From: Histomonas meleagridis
Taxonomy: Eukaryota; Parabasalia; Tritrichomonadida; Dientamoebidae
DNA length: 64,000 bases
Assembly: GCA_020186115.1 (NCBI GenBank)
Contig: WSYJ01000086.1
Coordinates: 248,001-312,000, forward strand
Direction of reading: 5' to 3'
Shown: positions 30,000 to 39,513 of the stretch, piece by piece
How positions within the stretch are numbered: the first letter of the stretch is position 1
How the letters are laid out: every line of letters starts with the position of its first letter
Notes under the pieces: generated by a model
Seen by the model: the letters and a program-made list of their open reading frames with translations, nothing else
Told to the model about the DNA's origin: nothing
The model's database searches: none
Translations under genes and position numbers: made by a program

Positions 30000-30391
30000 C
30001 GTAACTACGTCAGATTCCGAATGCATATAGCTCATCTGATATATGGTGATTTCTCATAATTTTTCAAATATATCAAATATAAACAAAATTTTATATTTTT
30101 AAAATCTAATTCAAAGTAAAGCCAATGATGTAAAAAGTTATTTTTATTTTATTTCAGAAAGTCAAATAACACTTTTTGATGGAGGCTGAGAATTGACTTT
30201 ATTTCACTTCGCAAACATCGTTCGAATAAACAAATAAATTCTTTTTGCTGATATATATTTCGAATGAAGTGAATTCACTTCACTTTAATTTGTGTTGTTT
30301 ACATAGATTTTATACATCAAACTTTGATGCTTTAATTAAATGTCATTTTCTGCTCTCGGAAAGTGAATGGGCATTTTATCACCCGCATTTA

Positions 30392-30661
30392 TTAGATGGA
30401 AAAACAGCTGTTTTTACGTCCAAATTCTTTTTTCCATCTTCTGCATCTTGAGCAGTAGGCTTTGCTGATATGTACTTTGGTAACATGTGCACAAAAACCA
30501 CCGCCAGGTAACATGGATACTTCTCTTGCCTTACCCCATAATGCTACCATTGGCTGAATCACAGATTGTATTGTTGTCATACCATCTATAGCTTGCGATG
30601 CAACTATAGAATCTATAGTTTGCGATGCAACTTGTACGAGACTATCACCAGTAGATAACAC
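30392..30661 (-). pseudogene. Unidentified, less AT-rich coding remnant with a 9-residue repeat
   Basis: A minus-strand frame of 89 codons reads SLVQVASQTIDSIVASQAID, then IQPMVALWGKAREVSMLPGG and AHVTKVHISKAYCSRCRRWK. VASQ(T/A)ID(S/G)(I/M) is a tandem repeat of 27 bp (30586-30604 and 30613-30631). Coding-like composition extends upstream to about 30960 through other frames with stops (TIYVVPTGELQQNYKRVTL). GC content is clearly above the neighbourhood, so it may be a relic of transferred or conserved sequence. The LPGGG block recalls chaperonin-like proteins, but I do not trust this. Confidence 0.35.
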
Positions 30662-30977
30662 AATACATTTGTGACGTTCAGTAAGAACTTTCGCTGATAT
30701 TAAAGAGTAACGCGTTTGTAGTTTTGCTGCAATTCACCAGTTGGCACAACATAAATCGTTGGATGACGACAGAGCAGTTAACTGCTGCACATTTTCCCGT
30801 TCTTTCGATGTCAATGAACGCCACTCACCAAATGGACCGAATGGAACTGAACATAAGCACAATGTCCATAATTCGCAGCGAAATTTTCTCCTCATATCGA
30901 ACCAGAGTCGACACGAAATGTCTTCCAGTGATTTCCTTTCACAGCTGCGAATAACTTTTTCGAAATGCGTTTGTTGC

Positions 30978-32189
30978 TCATTTAACGGCTTCGCTCTGAA
31001 TAAAGTTCAGAATTTCGGATTTCAGCTCTTCGAATTCGCATTCGATTTGCTTTATTTCCTTCTTAAAGTTCTCCTTCACCTCCAACGAACTTCCGAACAG
31101 GTCCAACAGTTCCTTCATTTGGTCCTCGATGCTCTTTACTGTGTATGAGAAATGCTGGTAATTATTCTTCAGATGTCTGGTGAAGTTTATAGACTTTGTA
31201 ATCAGTTCTTCCATTAGAGTCTTCTTGCGACATAACTCTTCTTTCATTTCGATGTTTTTGATATATATTTCGTTAATTTCCAAAAATTTCTGCTTTGTTT
31301 TCATTAAGTTTTCGTTTAATTTTACGTTTTCGTTCGATAGTTCAGTAATTTCATCGTTATAACTTTGGATCATTTGGTCTAATAACATTTGATTCTTTTG
31401 CGAATTCGAATACGAATCATTGACAATACTTAAAACGTCATTTAACGAATCGTTTCCAATGTTTTCGTTTTTCGGTATTATAACAGATTTTGGTTTTGGG
31501 CAAATTTTTGATAAAATCGAAACATTTAATTCGTTATGGATAACTGACAACACCAAAACATTTAAATTCGGAATGAAACTTTTGATGAATTTGTTTGTTT
31601 TCGTTTTACTTTTTGTAATTATCGAATGCAAAATGGAGAAATTTGATTTTATATCCAAAAAAATTATTTTTTTGTTTGCGCTTCGACTCGTTACTAATAA
31701 AGTTTTGTCTTTTGGTATCAGTCCGAATTCGATTTCATCGCTTTTTATCTCTTTTTGATTCCCTTTATATTGTTTATCATTTGTTACGTCGAATAATTCA
31801 TCGTTTGCGATTTTAAATATGGAAAATAAACTGTTTGGGAAATAATTTATAAAGGAATTGGCGTAATCATTGTTGTTGTCATCATATAAAATATATAAAT
31901 TTTTGTCTGTTTCATTGGATATCATTTGGAATATGTTATTATCAGATTGTTCATAGATTTTGGTGAATGTAAATATGTGCTGTAGCTGGTATTTACTTGT
32001 GATTGGTGATTCACTCATTGAAATTTTGTTATCTGTGATTGTGAAATTTGGAGTGTCTTTAGTTTGAAGAAATAAATACGAATTGAACTTTATTGGCGCA
32101 TTCTTATTTGGATCGAATAAGTCAAATGGCTCAACCTTTGGTGTGCTTCGTATTGGATTTGCATTTATTCGAAATTTGCTGTTTTCCAT
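30978..32189 (-). CDS. Coiled-coil protein of unknown function
   Basis: The frame opens at GTG (32219); the first ATG is at 32189 (MENSKFRINANPIRS), preceded by TTTCATA, giving 403 residues. The first 230 residues are Asn/Asp/Ser-rich with beta-strand character, possibly a degenerate propeller (KNLYILYDDNNNDYANSFIN, ANKKIIFLDIKSNFSI). From about 250 to the end it is a continuous coiled coil (EITELSNENVKLNENLMKTK, then DQMKELLDLFGSSLEVKENF). This architecture is seen in nucleoporins of the Nup88/Nup82 type as well as in many cytoskeletal proteins. No family is claimed. The plus-strand frames over the 3' end are shadows. Confidence 0.75.
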   Translation of the reverse strand: MENSKFRINANPIRSTPKVEPFDLFDPNKNAPIKFNSYLFLQTKDTPNFTITDNKISMSESPITSKYQLQHIFTFTKIYEQSDNNIFQMISNETDKNLYILYDDNNNDYANSFINYFPNSLFSIFKIANDELFDVTNDKQYKGNQKEIKSDEIEFGLIPKDKTLLVTSRSANKKIIFLDIKSNFSILHSIITKSKTKTNKFIKSFIPNLNVLVLSVIHNELNVSILSKICPKPKSVIIPKNENIGNDSLNDVLSIVNDSYSNSQKNQMLLDQMIQSYNDEITELSNENVKLNENLMKTKQKFLEINEIYIKNIEMKEELCRKKTLMEELITKSINFTRHLKNNYQHFSYTVKSIEDQMKELLDLFGSSLEVKENFKKEIKQIECEFEELKSEILNFIQSEAVK

Positions 32190-32219
32190 TATGAAATCAT
32201 TTAGAACATCAAAGTGCAC

Positions 32220-32612
32220 ATCAAAGTTTGAATTGACTTGTTTTCTTTTAAAATCATAACAATTATTAAATGCTTAGCTTCTTAAGTGTTATAATAACTA
32301 AAAATAAATAAACATGATTACATAAAAGATTATGGATAATTTCATTTCAATTTTTAGAAAAAGAAATTTTTTTATTCACTTTTCGATGACATTATTGAAT
32401 ATTTTACAAAATAAAGTAAACAAAACATAACTCAAGAAAAATGTAGATATTTTAATATTAATCTTATTTAATGATTTAAACAATTTTTATTCATTTACAA
32501 AATACAAATCAGAAAAAATTTTTATGTAGTATCATTTTATTAGACAGAAGTTTTTTTTAAGAACATAGAAAAAAAAATTAAATGTAAAGTCAAGAAAAAT
32601 CAAATGTAAACA
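32220..32612. other. AT-rich intergenic region
   Basis: No gene or structured element was seen between the divergent starts. Confidence 0.5.
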
Positions 32613-32615
32613 ACA

Positions 32616-32650
32616 CCAACGGTTAAAACGATAAAGCATCGGTTAAAGTT
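32616..32650 (+). promoter_or_regulatory. Tandem M3-like CGGTTA motifs before AP-3 mu
   Basis: CAACGGTTAAAACG and, 17 bases on, CATCGGTTAAAG lie immediately before the ATG at 32654. The first fits the M3 core-promoter motif described in Trichomonas vaginalis, which is bound by a Myb-like factor. Confidence 0.5.
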
Positions 32651-32653
32651 CCA

Positions 32654-33868
32654 ATGATCTCTGCTGTTTTTTTGGTCAACAAAGAAGGCGTCATTCTCAT
32701 CGAAAAACAGTACCGTGAAAAAATCAAAAGAAGTGATATAGATGCTGCTTGCATAGCAATTAAGGATCATACAAAAGTTGTTCCTGGAATAATCCAAAAT
32801 GGTGATTTATCAATTTTACTTCTTCCAAGAGGCGACATTTGGATTGTCGGCGTTTGCGAAGGTGATGAATTTGCTTTATTTGGCGTTTCAGTACTTCAAT
32901 ACATTGGAAAACTTCTTCAAACACAACTGAAGAATGGTGTTACTGAATTCTCAGTCAAGGATGAATATCCTGAGGTTTATCGAATCCTTGACTTTGCTGT
33001 TGATTTTGGTTATCCACTTTTCGATGAAGGGAATTTGATTCATACTTTATTAACGAGACAAACCTCTGATTATTCCAAAGGAGAGAGGCTTCAAATTGAT
33101 CTTGATAAACCATGGCGTGAATGTAACGTCAAGAGAACTACAAATGAAATATTAATTGATGTAATTGAAACAATCGATGTTTCCGTCTCTGAACATGGAC
33201 GTATGGATTTCTGTCACATCAGAGGAACCATTGATGCTACAAGCAGACTTTCAGGAACACCAACATGCAAATTGTATTTAAAGTCAAATACACATTATGA
33301 AGATGTTTCTTTCCATCGTTGCGTAGAAAACAATTATTCTGATTCTAAAACCATCACATTCATTCCACCCAACAACCAATTTACTCTTATGAAATATCGT
33401 GTTACTGCAACCCAAGTAAATCTTCCAATTTTCATCATACCAAAGTTCACTTGGAGCAGAGGAAGTGTTTCCTTTGAAATTATTCTTAGGCCAGATAAGA
33501 ATCTTCCAAAAGTAATTAACAATCTCGAGGTAAGCTTCGACCTTCCAGATGGCGTCACAGTTCCTTCGTTCGCTCCGCAGATTGGTCGTGCTTCATATGA
33601 TAGCGCTACAAGAGAAGCTACTTGGACAATTGGAGCATTTCATGGAAAGGATCAAATAACCCTCACTGGTAGCGCTTCTACACAAACAGGCTTCGATCTT
33701 GCCGGCCGCTTCCCAATTGTGCAGGCTAAGTTCAATACAGTTGGTATTGCACCATCTGGATTCACTGTGGACAGACTTGAAGTTGAAGGAGTTACTTATA
33801 AGTCTTTCAAGGGTTTGAAGTACGTTGCAAATGCTGGTAATTATGAATTTAGAACAGGGCTATGCTGA
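32654..33868 (+). CDS. AP3M: AP-3 complex mu subunit
   Basis: 404 residues from the ATG at 32654. Residues 1-130 form the longin-like amino-terminal domain (AVFLVNKEGVILIEKQYREK). From about 155 the mu homology domain begins: PWRECNVKRTTNEILIDVIE, LSGTPTCKLYL, YEDVSFHRCV, FIPPNNQFTLMKYRV. The last strands VDRLEVEGVTYKSFKGLKYV and AGNYEFRTG match AP-3 mu better than AP-1 or AP-2 mu, and the length (about 400-420) fits. It binds Tyr-based sorting signals in membrane cargo and acts at endosome or trans-Golgi membranes for lysosome-like delivery. The stop is TGA with TAAA just after it. Confidence 0.9.
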   Translation: MISAVFLVNKEGVILIEKQYREKIKRSDIDAACIAIKDHTKVVPGIIQNGDLSILLLPRGDIWIVGVCEGDEFALFGVSVLQYIGKLLQTQLKNGVTEFSVKDEYPEVYRILDFAVDFGYPLFDEGNLIHTLLTRQTSDYSKGERLQIDLDKPWRECNVKRTTNEILIDVIETIDVSVSEHGRMDFCHIRGTIDATSRLSGTPTCKLYLKSNTHYEDVSFHRCVENNYSDSKTITFIPPNNQFTLMKYRVTATQVNLPIFIIPKFTWSRGSVSFEIILRPDKNLPKVINNLEVSFDLPDGVTVPSFAPQIGRASYDSATREATWTIGAFHGKDQITLTGSASTQTGFDLAGRFPIVQAKFNTVGIAPSGFTVDRLEVEGVTYKSFKGLKYVANAGNYEFRTGLC

Positions 33869-33940
33869 GTAAACAAAGATCTCAAATAACCGCGCGCTTT
33901 TTCACTTTTTCAATAATTTATTTTGAATCCAGAAAAACAA

Positions 33941-34456
33941 ATGGAAGAAATAAAGCAAAAGGAAACACCCATCTTAAATAAAGCGCAACAAAAAAATTCG
34001 GACAGAACATCAAAAGCTAATATAGAAACAACTTCTTCATATTATGATTATTCTGATGAAATAGAATTAATGAACCCAGTAAAGAAGCTTGGGAAAAGTA
34101 ATCATACAATGAATACTTCAAAATTTTCTCCCACTAAAAAAGAAAAGTATCAATATCTTTCTCAATTAATTGAAGAAAATCAAAAGCTTCAAGAAGAAAT
34201 CCTTGAATTAAAACAAAAACAATTATCCCCACGAAAAAGCCCAAACATACGAACAGCAAAGTGTACATGTAAACAAACGCCAAGACAAGAAAAATCTTCA
34301 CATTGCATCACGCCAAAAATAGCTAAAATACCAAAAACTGTTCAAACAGATCCAGTGTACCACAAAAGCAACAACGGGAAATACCTAAATATCTTAGAAT
34401 TAATTGATAATCTTCTTGAAGAAAACAAACAACTAAAAAATCAAATCACAATTTGA
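33941..34456 (+). CDS. Small coiled-coil protein of unknown function
   Basis: The frame opens at TTG 33923; the first ATG at 33941 gives 171 residues. The protein is Lys/Glu/Gln-rich, with a coiled coil near residues 75-100 (YQYLSQLIEENQKLQEEILE) and another at the end (YLNILELIDNLLEENKQLKN). A Cys/His-containing middle (TAKCTCKQTPRQEKSSHC) follows a Pro/Lys stretch. No family is recognised. It starts 72 bp after AP-3 mu. TTCACTTTTT lies 31-40 bases upstream. It converges with the glycosidase-like gene. Confidence 0.6.
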   Translation: MEEIKQKETPILNKAQQKNSDRTSKANIETTSSYYDYSDEIELMNPVKKLGKSNHTMNTSKFSPTKKEKYQYLSQLIEENQKLQEEILELKQKQLSPRKSPNIRTAKCTCKQTPRQEKSSHCITPKIAKIPKTVQTDPVYHKSNNGKYLNILELIDNLLEENKQLKNQITI

Positions 34457-34471
34457 ACTTTCTTACTTTCC

Positions 34472-34489
34472 AATTCTTCATGAAGAATT
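34472..34489. terminator. Perfect 18-bp palindrome after the 33941 gene
   Basis: AATTCTTCATGAAGAATT at 34472-34489 is perfectly palindromic and begins 16 bases after the stop codon, in the 148-bp gap between convergent genes. A similar AATTCTTCATGAAAAGAAT lies at about 17938 after the armadillo gene. A 3'-end role is a guess. Confidence 0.3.
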
Positions 34490-34604
34490 AACATATTTGT
34501 ACGTTATAACATTAATCTTTTCTATGTATATTTTAATAAAAATTCATATAATACTTTCTCATTCATTCTATATTTAATATTTTCCTAAACTAACAATAAT
34601 TTAT

Positions 34605-37088
34605 TTATATATCAGGTTCGTCTTCACTTCCTATGTCCTTTCTTGTCTTCCTATAAACAAAGAACCCAACAACGCCGCCAACAATTAAGACTACTACCAC
34701 AACCACAACAATCACTGCAATTTCCCAACTTTTCATTCCGCTGTTTCCTTCATTATCATTGTCGTCATCGTCATCAACACCCGAAGGATTATCCTCTTTA
34801 ACATCAGAAGTATTATCTTCTTCAATTTCCGAAGTATTTTCTATTTCTTGATCATCATAAAACAGGACATAACCTTGTGCACTAATTGTCATTCCATTAT
34901 AAACAAAATTTTCGGCACCGAAGTTAACGATAATATTTAAACCATTTTCGAATTTTGTTTGTTGCACTTTCATATCTTCCGTCAGATAGACATGATCAGT
35001 CATTTCGTGGTAACCACTTTCGTATGCGCCTTTAAAAGTCATATTATATGTTTCCACGAATTTGTTTTTGTTATTATTCCAAAACGATTGATCCAAAACG
35101 AACATTGACGGCAATCCGTACAAAACATTAAACAAATTCTTTTTATCCCAAATCGAAGTAACCTTTGAATTATGATCATTCCAATGCCAATAAGATATAA
35201 CGCAATCATGATAAACCAATTCGAATAAAGGAATTCTCACGTTTTCATTGACGGTGTTTTCTAATATATAATCCAATGCTTGATCATAATGTTCCCATAA
35301 TTGATTTAATGGTGGTCTAAATCGAACAGGCGTCAAAATTCCTTCGAAATAATCACAATAAGGTATAGCTACATCTCTTCCATCTTCAGTACCAATAATT
35401 ATCTTCTCTTCGTCATGAAAATATTTTAATAATTCTACACGTGCATCTTTTGATTCGATTTTTGTCATTAAATGATTTGCATGATAACATTCACGATATT
35501 CTGTAGCCATTGTAGTATCTATAAAACGACATTGATAATTAACATCATTTGTTTTTTCTTCATTTAAGCGTTGCTTCGCATAAGGTATTGCTTGTTTATC
35601 ACATAAAACTGGTAAAGGGATTTGTTGATTAGGATTTGATAAATTCGTTGTTGTCCAAGAACTTTTATAATCACCATTTTCATCAATTAATAAATCGTTT
35701 GGATAAGCGCCTGGTAATGAATGCCCTAAATCACTTACATAACCTTTTTCTAACCATTCAGGATCATATTGATCTTGATAATTATCATATCGACTTGTTA
35801 TTATATCTTTCATGTTCTCATTTATCCAATTGACTTCATTATCAATCGTTGATGATGATAATATTTTTTGGATCCCTAGCGATTGCATTTCATGATAAAT
35901 ATCTTTGTTTTTAAGACTAAGATCCCAATAACCTGTTAACCAAACATTTACTGATCCAATTAACTTATCAATGTTTGGGTTTTCTTTTACTTTCTCTTTA
36001 AACGTTTTTAATAATCCTTTCGATTTAGCAACTTCGCGATAACGCTTTGCGATTTGTACATGATTACCTTGTATAAAGATATAACGAATTTGTCTTTTGT
36101 ATGAAAATTTCCCTTTGACTAATGAGAAATAATGCCAAAGTGAATATGTATTAGTTAATGAATATGTCGATGTTCGTGACTCTCCATCATAAGGTGTATC
36201 ATATAATATTATCATTGATGATTTATCATCTGTAAGTCCGATAAATGGCATCGATAATTCCCACATCCCAAACCACAGTCCATTAATTGAACCAATGTCA
36301 GTTTTAATTGTTCCTTGATTTGAAGGATACGAAAATCCTTCGCCATATGGGATTATAAACTTATCGCCGATTTTACTTATAAATGCATATGGATATTTTG
36401 GGATTTCTTTGGTTGAACTTTCATCGCAATTTATCGTATATGTTAATGTGTCATCATTTAATGTGAAATTTATATAATAAAGTTCTCCCTCCTTAAATAA
36501 AGTAAATAAATACGTGCTGGTTGATATGGTGTTGCCTACAATTACAGTGTATTCTTCTTCTGGTAGAACTTGTGTCCATTCGCGTGATGTGATTTTATCT
36601 AAAACTGTAATATTTAAATTATCAAAATTAACTTTAAGCTTAGTGTTCTCTAAAACAACATTTGTGGTTTCGGGTAAATCATAATGATCGAGAATTTGAT
36701 AATTCATACTGCGAAATTTAAGTTGTGACCCGTAAAAAACTATACTAGGTGAAAAACTAACAGTGTCTTTTGGGATAACACAATATGTTGTGAGTTGTTG
36801 GACTGTTAAATCACCTAAGGTATATTTAAGACCAACTACCCAACCATTAACATTACCATCTGATTTCCATGGTGCAACTCCTGCAGAAATATATCCGTTA
36901 TTATCTGAAATGGTTTCTACAGTAATTAATATTGAATCACCTGGATTACATTCAATCTTTTCTGATGTATAAGCAACTTCATGACCGCTTGGGAATGTAA
37001 ACCAGCCTTCACTATCTTTGGTAAGTGTTGTTCCATAACCAGTAATAAATGTATCAAAAGAGCGCACTAAAATTAGGAGAAAAAACAT
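34605..37088 (-). CDS. Membrane-anchored glycoside hydrolase-like protein (GH101/GH129-like)
   Basis: 827 residues from the ATG at 37088. A signal peptide (MFFLLILVRSFDTF) leads to an amino-terminal beta region (to about 330) and a (beta/alpha)8-like catalytic region from about 370. Visible there are GSVNVWLTGYWDLS, ITSRYDNYQDQYDPEW, FIDTTMATEYREC, KIIIGTEDGRDVAIPYCDYF and YHDCVISYWHWNDH. A beta domain, an acidic Ser/Thr/Asp linker (SGVDDDDDNDNEGNSG) and a transmembrane helix near residues 787-810 follow, with a short basic then acidic tail. Overall layout and Asp/Glu-rich strand ends resemble GH101/GH129 alpha-N-acetylgalactosaminidase relatives. Family assignment is inference and the catalytic residues are not proven. 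An ectoenzyme acting on host O-glycans is plausible. The stop reads TAAA. Confidence 0.6.
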   Translation of the reverse strand: MFFLLILVRSFDTFITGYGTTLTKDSEGWFTFPSGHEVAYTSEKIECNPGDSILITVETISDNNGYISAGVAPWKSDGNVNGWVVGLKYTLGDLTVQQLTTYCVIPKDTVSFSPSIVFYGSQLKFRSMNYQILDHYDLPETTNVVLENTKLKVNFDNLNITVLDKITSREWTQVLPEEEYTVIVGNTISTSTYLFTLFKEGELYYINFTLNDDTLTYTINCDESSTKEIPKYPYAFISKIGDKFIIPYGEGFSYPSNQGTIKTDIGSINGLWFGMWELSMPFIGLTDDKSSMIILYDTPYDGESRTSTYSLTNTYSLWHYFSLVKGKFSYKRQIRYIFIQGNHVQIAKRYREVAKSKGLLKTFKEKVKENPNIDKLIGSVNVWLTGYWDLSLKNKDIYHEMQSLGIQKILSSSTIDNEVNWINENMKDIITSRYDNYQDQYDPEWLEKGYVSDLGHSLPGAYPNDLLIDENGDYKSSWTTTNLSNPNQQIPLPVLCDKQAIPYAKQRLNEEKTNDVNYQCRFIDTTMATEYRECYHANHLMTKIESKDARVELLKYFHDEEKIIIGTEDGRDVAIPYCDYFEGILTPVRFRPPLNQLWEHYDQALDYILENTVNENVRIPLFELVYHDCVISYWHWNDHNSKVTSIWDKKNLFNVLYGLPSMFVLDQSFWNNNKNKFVETYNMTFKGAYESGYHEMTDHVYLTEDMKVQQTKFENGLNIIVNFGAENFVYNGMTISAQGYVLFYDDQEIENTSEIEEDNTSDVKEDNPSGVDDDDDNDNEGNSGMKSWEIAVIVVVVVVVLIVGGVVGFFVYRKTRKDIGSEDEPDI

Positions 37089-37482
37089 TGAACCCCGAGC
37101 GTAAAACGATTATTTTGCACGAAAATTTTGAATTCACACTGTTCAAAAATTTCGGTTTGATGTTACTTTGAATAGGAGGAAAAATGTGGTTATGATAATT
37201 CATAAGTTTATATAATTTTGATATGACACATTGAACGTTTTAAATAGTTTATACAGTAATTTTCGATTCGGATCAATGTTCGAAATTTATGCTTGAACAT
37301 AAAGTTTATTATTTTCCCAAATTTCATGATATTATAAAGTTAGACAATTGCTTTTATTGATGATCCGATAACTTTCGTGTGCTCATTTTCAGATTATAAA
37401 GCCACCCCAAAAGTAACTGAACGATTGAACTTTTTCTTAAAATCACACAGTATGTCAATTTTTTAACATATAATTATTGGAA
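37089..37482. other. Divergent intergenic region
   Basis: It separates the starts of the glycosidase-like gene and PPME1. No clear initiator was seen; GTAACTGAACGATTG lies near 37413. Confidence 0.4.
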
Positions 37483-38376
37483 ATGCATACGAAGCAAGAA
37501 GATTTTACTCCTTGGCAAACGTACTGGGATTCCAAGGAAATGATAGACACTCCTCGAGGAAAATTTAATGTGTACTCAACAAATGTTGAATCAGACTTTG
37601 TTTTACTTTGCGTTCATGGAGCTGGTCATAGCGGACTTTCGTTTAGTTTAATTGCACCACTTCTTCACGACACATGCAAAATTGTTTCGCCTGATTTAAA
37701 ATGTCATGGTGAAACTCCTGGTGATTCTTCAAAAGATTTATCATTAGATAATTTAGTTGAAGATATAATTGAAATTGGTAAACCATATAAAGAACAAGGC
37801 AAAAAGCTTTTGCTTCTAGGTCATTCTCTTGGAGGATCCATTGCAACAAAAGCATCATATACTTTAAAGCCAATCGGTCTTTTTGTTATCGACACCATTG
37901 AAGGGACGGCTCTCACTGCCATGCCAGGCATGCAACGTATATTAAATTCACGACCTAAATCCTTCAAGACCGTAAATGATGCAATCCGATATTTCTCCAT
38001 GTCGGGTGAAATGGCCAATCCTAAGAGCGCTGCTGTCTCTGGTGCCGGCCGCGTGCGTAAATGTGAGGATGGGAAGTATCGATGGATCACAGATCTTATG
38101 CCATCAGAACCATATTGGGTTGGGTGGTTCAAAGGCTTTGCTGAAAGCTTCATCAAAGCGCCTACGTACAAAGTCCTTATCCTTCCTAACATAAATAACA
38201 TGGATAAAGCATTCATCATCGGACATATGTCGGGAAAATTCCAACTTGAAATAGTAAACGGAACACATCATTGCCTTCACGAGGATAACCCGGAGCACGT
38301 GAAGGATATAATTTGTAAGTTCATCGAAAGAATGAATATACCGGTGCCCGTCTGGAAGATTGATACTAAAGAATGA
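37483..38376 (+). CDS. PPME1: Protein phosphatase methylesterase 1 (PP2A demethylase)
   Basis: The frame opens at TTG 37477; the ATG at 37483 gives 297 residues. Alpha/beta hydrolase motifs are HGAGHSGLSF (45-54, oxyanion), the nucleophile elbow GHSLGG (113-118, Ser115), FVIDTIEGTA (Asp137 region) and the catalytic His near GTHHCLHED. Blocks specific to PPME1 are SRPKSFKTVNDAIRYF, then YWVGWFKGFAESF and GHMSGKFQLEIV. It removes the methyl ester from the carboxyl-terminal Leu of the PP2A catalytic subunit, countering LCMT1 and shaping holoenzyme assembly. The low-complexity insert of metazoan PPME1 is absent, explaining the shorter length. GC content is mildly raised in the 3' half. Confidence 0.95.
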   Translation: MHTKQEDFTPWQTYWDSKEMIDTPRGKFNVYSTNVESDFVLLCVHGAGHSGLSFSLIAPLLHDTCKIVSPDLKCHGETPGDSSKDLSLDNLVEDIIEIGKPYKEQGKKLLLLGHSLGGSIATKASYTLKPIGLFVIDTIEGTALTAMPGMQRILNSRPKSFKTVNDAIRYFSMSGEMANPKSAAVSGAGRVRKCEDGKYRWITDLMPSEPYWVGWFKGFAESFIKAPTYKVLILPNINNMDKAFIIGHMSGKFQLEIVNGTHHCLHEDNPEHVKDIICKFIERMNIPVPVWKIDTKE

Positions 38377-38599
38377 ATTTGTACACATTAATAAAATGAT
38401 TAAATTTAAAATTAAAATATTTATTCTGTGAAGGATAATAAGAACTGTAAATTAAGTGTTTCATTTGGAATGATCAGAGAATCAGAATTTCTCACAATAT
38501 TTAGAATGTAAAGAAAGGTTACTATTTGCAAATTATATAATTAGTATGTGTTACATAAGGAAAAAACAAAAAAGAAACAAAATTAACCAATGGAGCTGT

Positions 38600-38914
38600 T
38601 TACCAAAGGTATGATGGAATTTCAAGTCCATGATGATGTGGAGGTGGATGATGAGGTGGTTGTGGACCTGGACCAGGTGGATGATGTGGAGGTGGAGGAC
38701 CAGGTAAGCGATGATGATGTGGAGGTGGATGATGAGGTGGTTGTGGACCTGGACCAGGTGGATGATGTGGAGGTGGTGGACCAGGCAAACAATGATGATG
38801 TGGAGGTGGATGATGAGGTGGCTGTGGGCCAGGGCCAGGTGGATGATGTGGAGGTGGAGGATCAGGGAAGAACATTGTAAAAAATGAAGTGATCTTTTTT
38901 TCCTTCTCTGACAT
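38600..38914 (-). CDS. His/Pro-rich repeat protein, three-repeat copy
   Basis: The frame opens at TTG, but the first ATG is at 38914 (MSEKEKKITSFFTMFFPD), giving 104 residues. After a short basic head the protein is three tandem units of 26 residues, each PPPPHHPPGPGPQ then PPHHPPPHHH and a variable (C/R/G)L-type join. The end is GLEIPSYLW. Poly-His/Pro sequence of this kind can bind divalent metals or form an extended filament-like chain; no function is known. The plus-strand frame rich in Val/Asp is a shadow. A one-repeat copy lies at 39514. The stop reads TAAA. Confidence 0.7.
   Translation of the reverse strand: MSEKEKKITSFFTMFFPDPPPPHHPPGPGPQPPHHPPPHHHCLPGPPPPHHPPGPGPQPPHHPPPHHHRLPGPPPPHHPPGPGPQPPHHPPPHHHGLEIPSYLW
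38625..38865. repeat. Three tandem 78-bp His/Pro-coding repeats
   Basis: Period-78 units built on GATGATGTGGAGGTGGATGA. They differ at few positions and account for most of the 38600 gene; the copy at 39514 has a single unit. Confidence 0.8.
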
Positions 38915-39513
38915 CTCAATTATTCGATGTGCATTCAATATTCAAATGCATTTGAATGAATTCAAAAAGTTTATCAACCTATCAATTGTCGATATTTCAA
39001 TGCTTCGACTGTTTGTTCTTACAATACAACAAAGATAGTAATTATCGGAACTAACATCCGGTCATCTACAAACGAATTCCGATGTGAGTCAATTCTACAT
39101 TTAAACCAAATGGTTCATGGATTACTAGGTATAATATAATGTTTACTTTCTCTTCAGATCTTAATGACTATGTATTTTTTTTTATAAAAAATTATTATTA
39201 TGCTCATAATATTATGCTAGATATGTTAATAGGAATAATAATAGCAAATGGATACATAAGGAATTAAATAGTCTCGATACAAAAAAGTATTATATATAAA
39301 TAAAAGTATTATTGTTTAAATTGATTAATATGCGCATCCATCAAATACTTGAACAACTCTCGCTCAATAGGTAAATTGAAATATTTCATGAGAAATGATA
39401 ATGATCAATTTGATTAATGATCACTCTTAATGTATAATAATGATATCATCTGAGTGTTTTATAGGTGTTATTACAGAAAATGTTAAAAAATTAAAATAAG
39501 CCAATGGAGCTGT

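Noticed and set aside
30392-30661. Chaperonin or BBS-type CCT-like protein
   Set aside because: Only an LPGGG block supports it; the rest could not be aligned with confidence.
30724-31148. Plus-strand ORFs near 30.7-31.1 kb
   Set aside because: They overlap the coiled-coil gene out of frame and show no motif.
38590-38880. Plus-strand Val/Asp repeat ORF over the His/Pro gene
   Set aside because: It is the antisense image of the 78-bp repeats; the minus frame has a plausible start and a TAAA stop.
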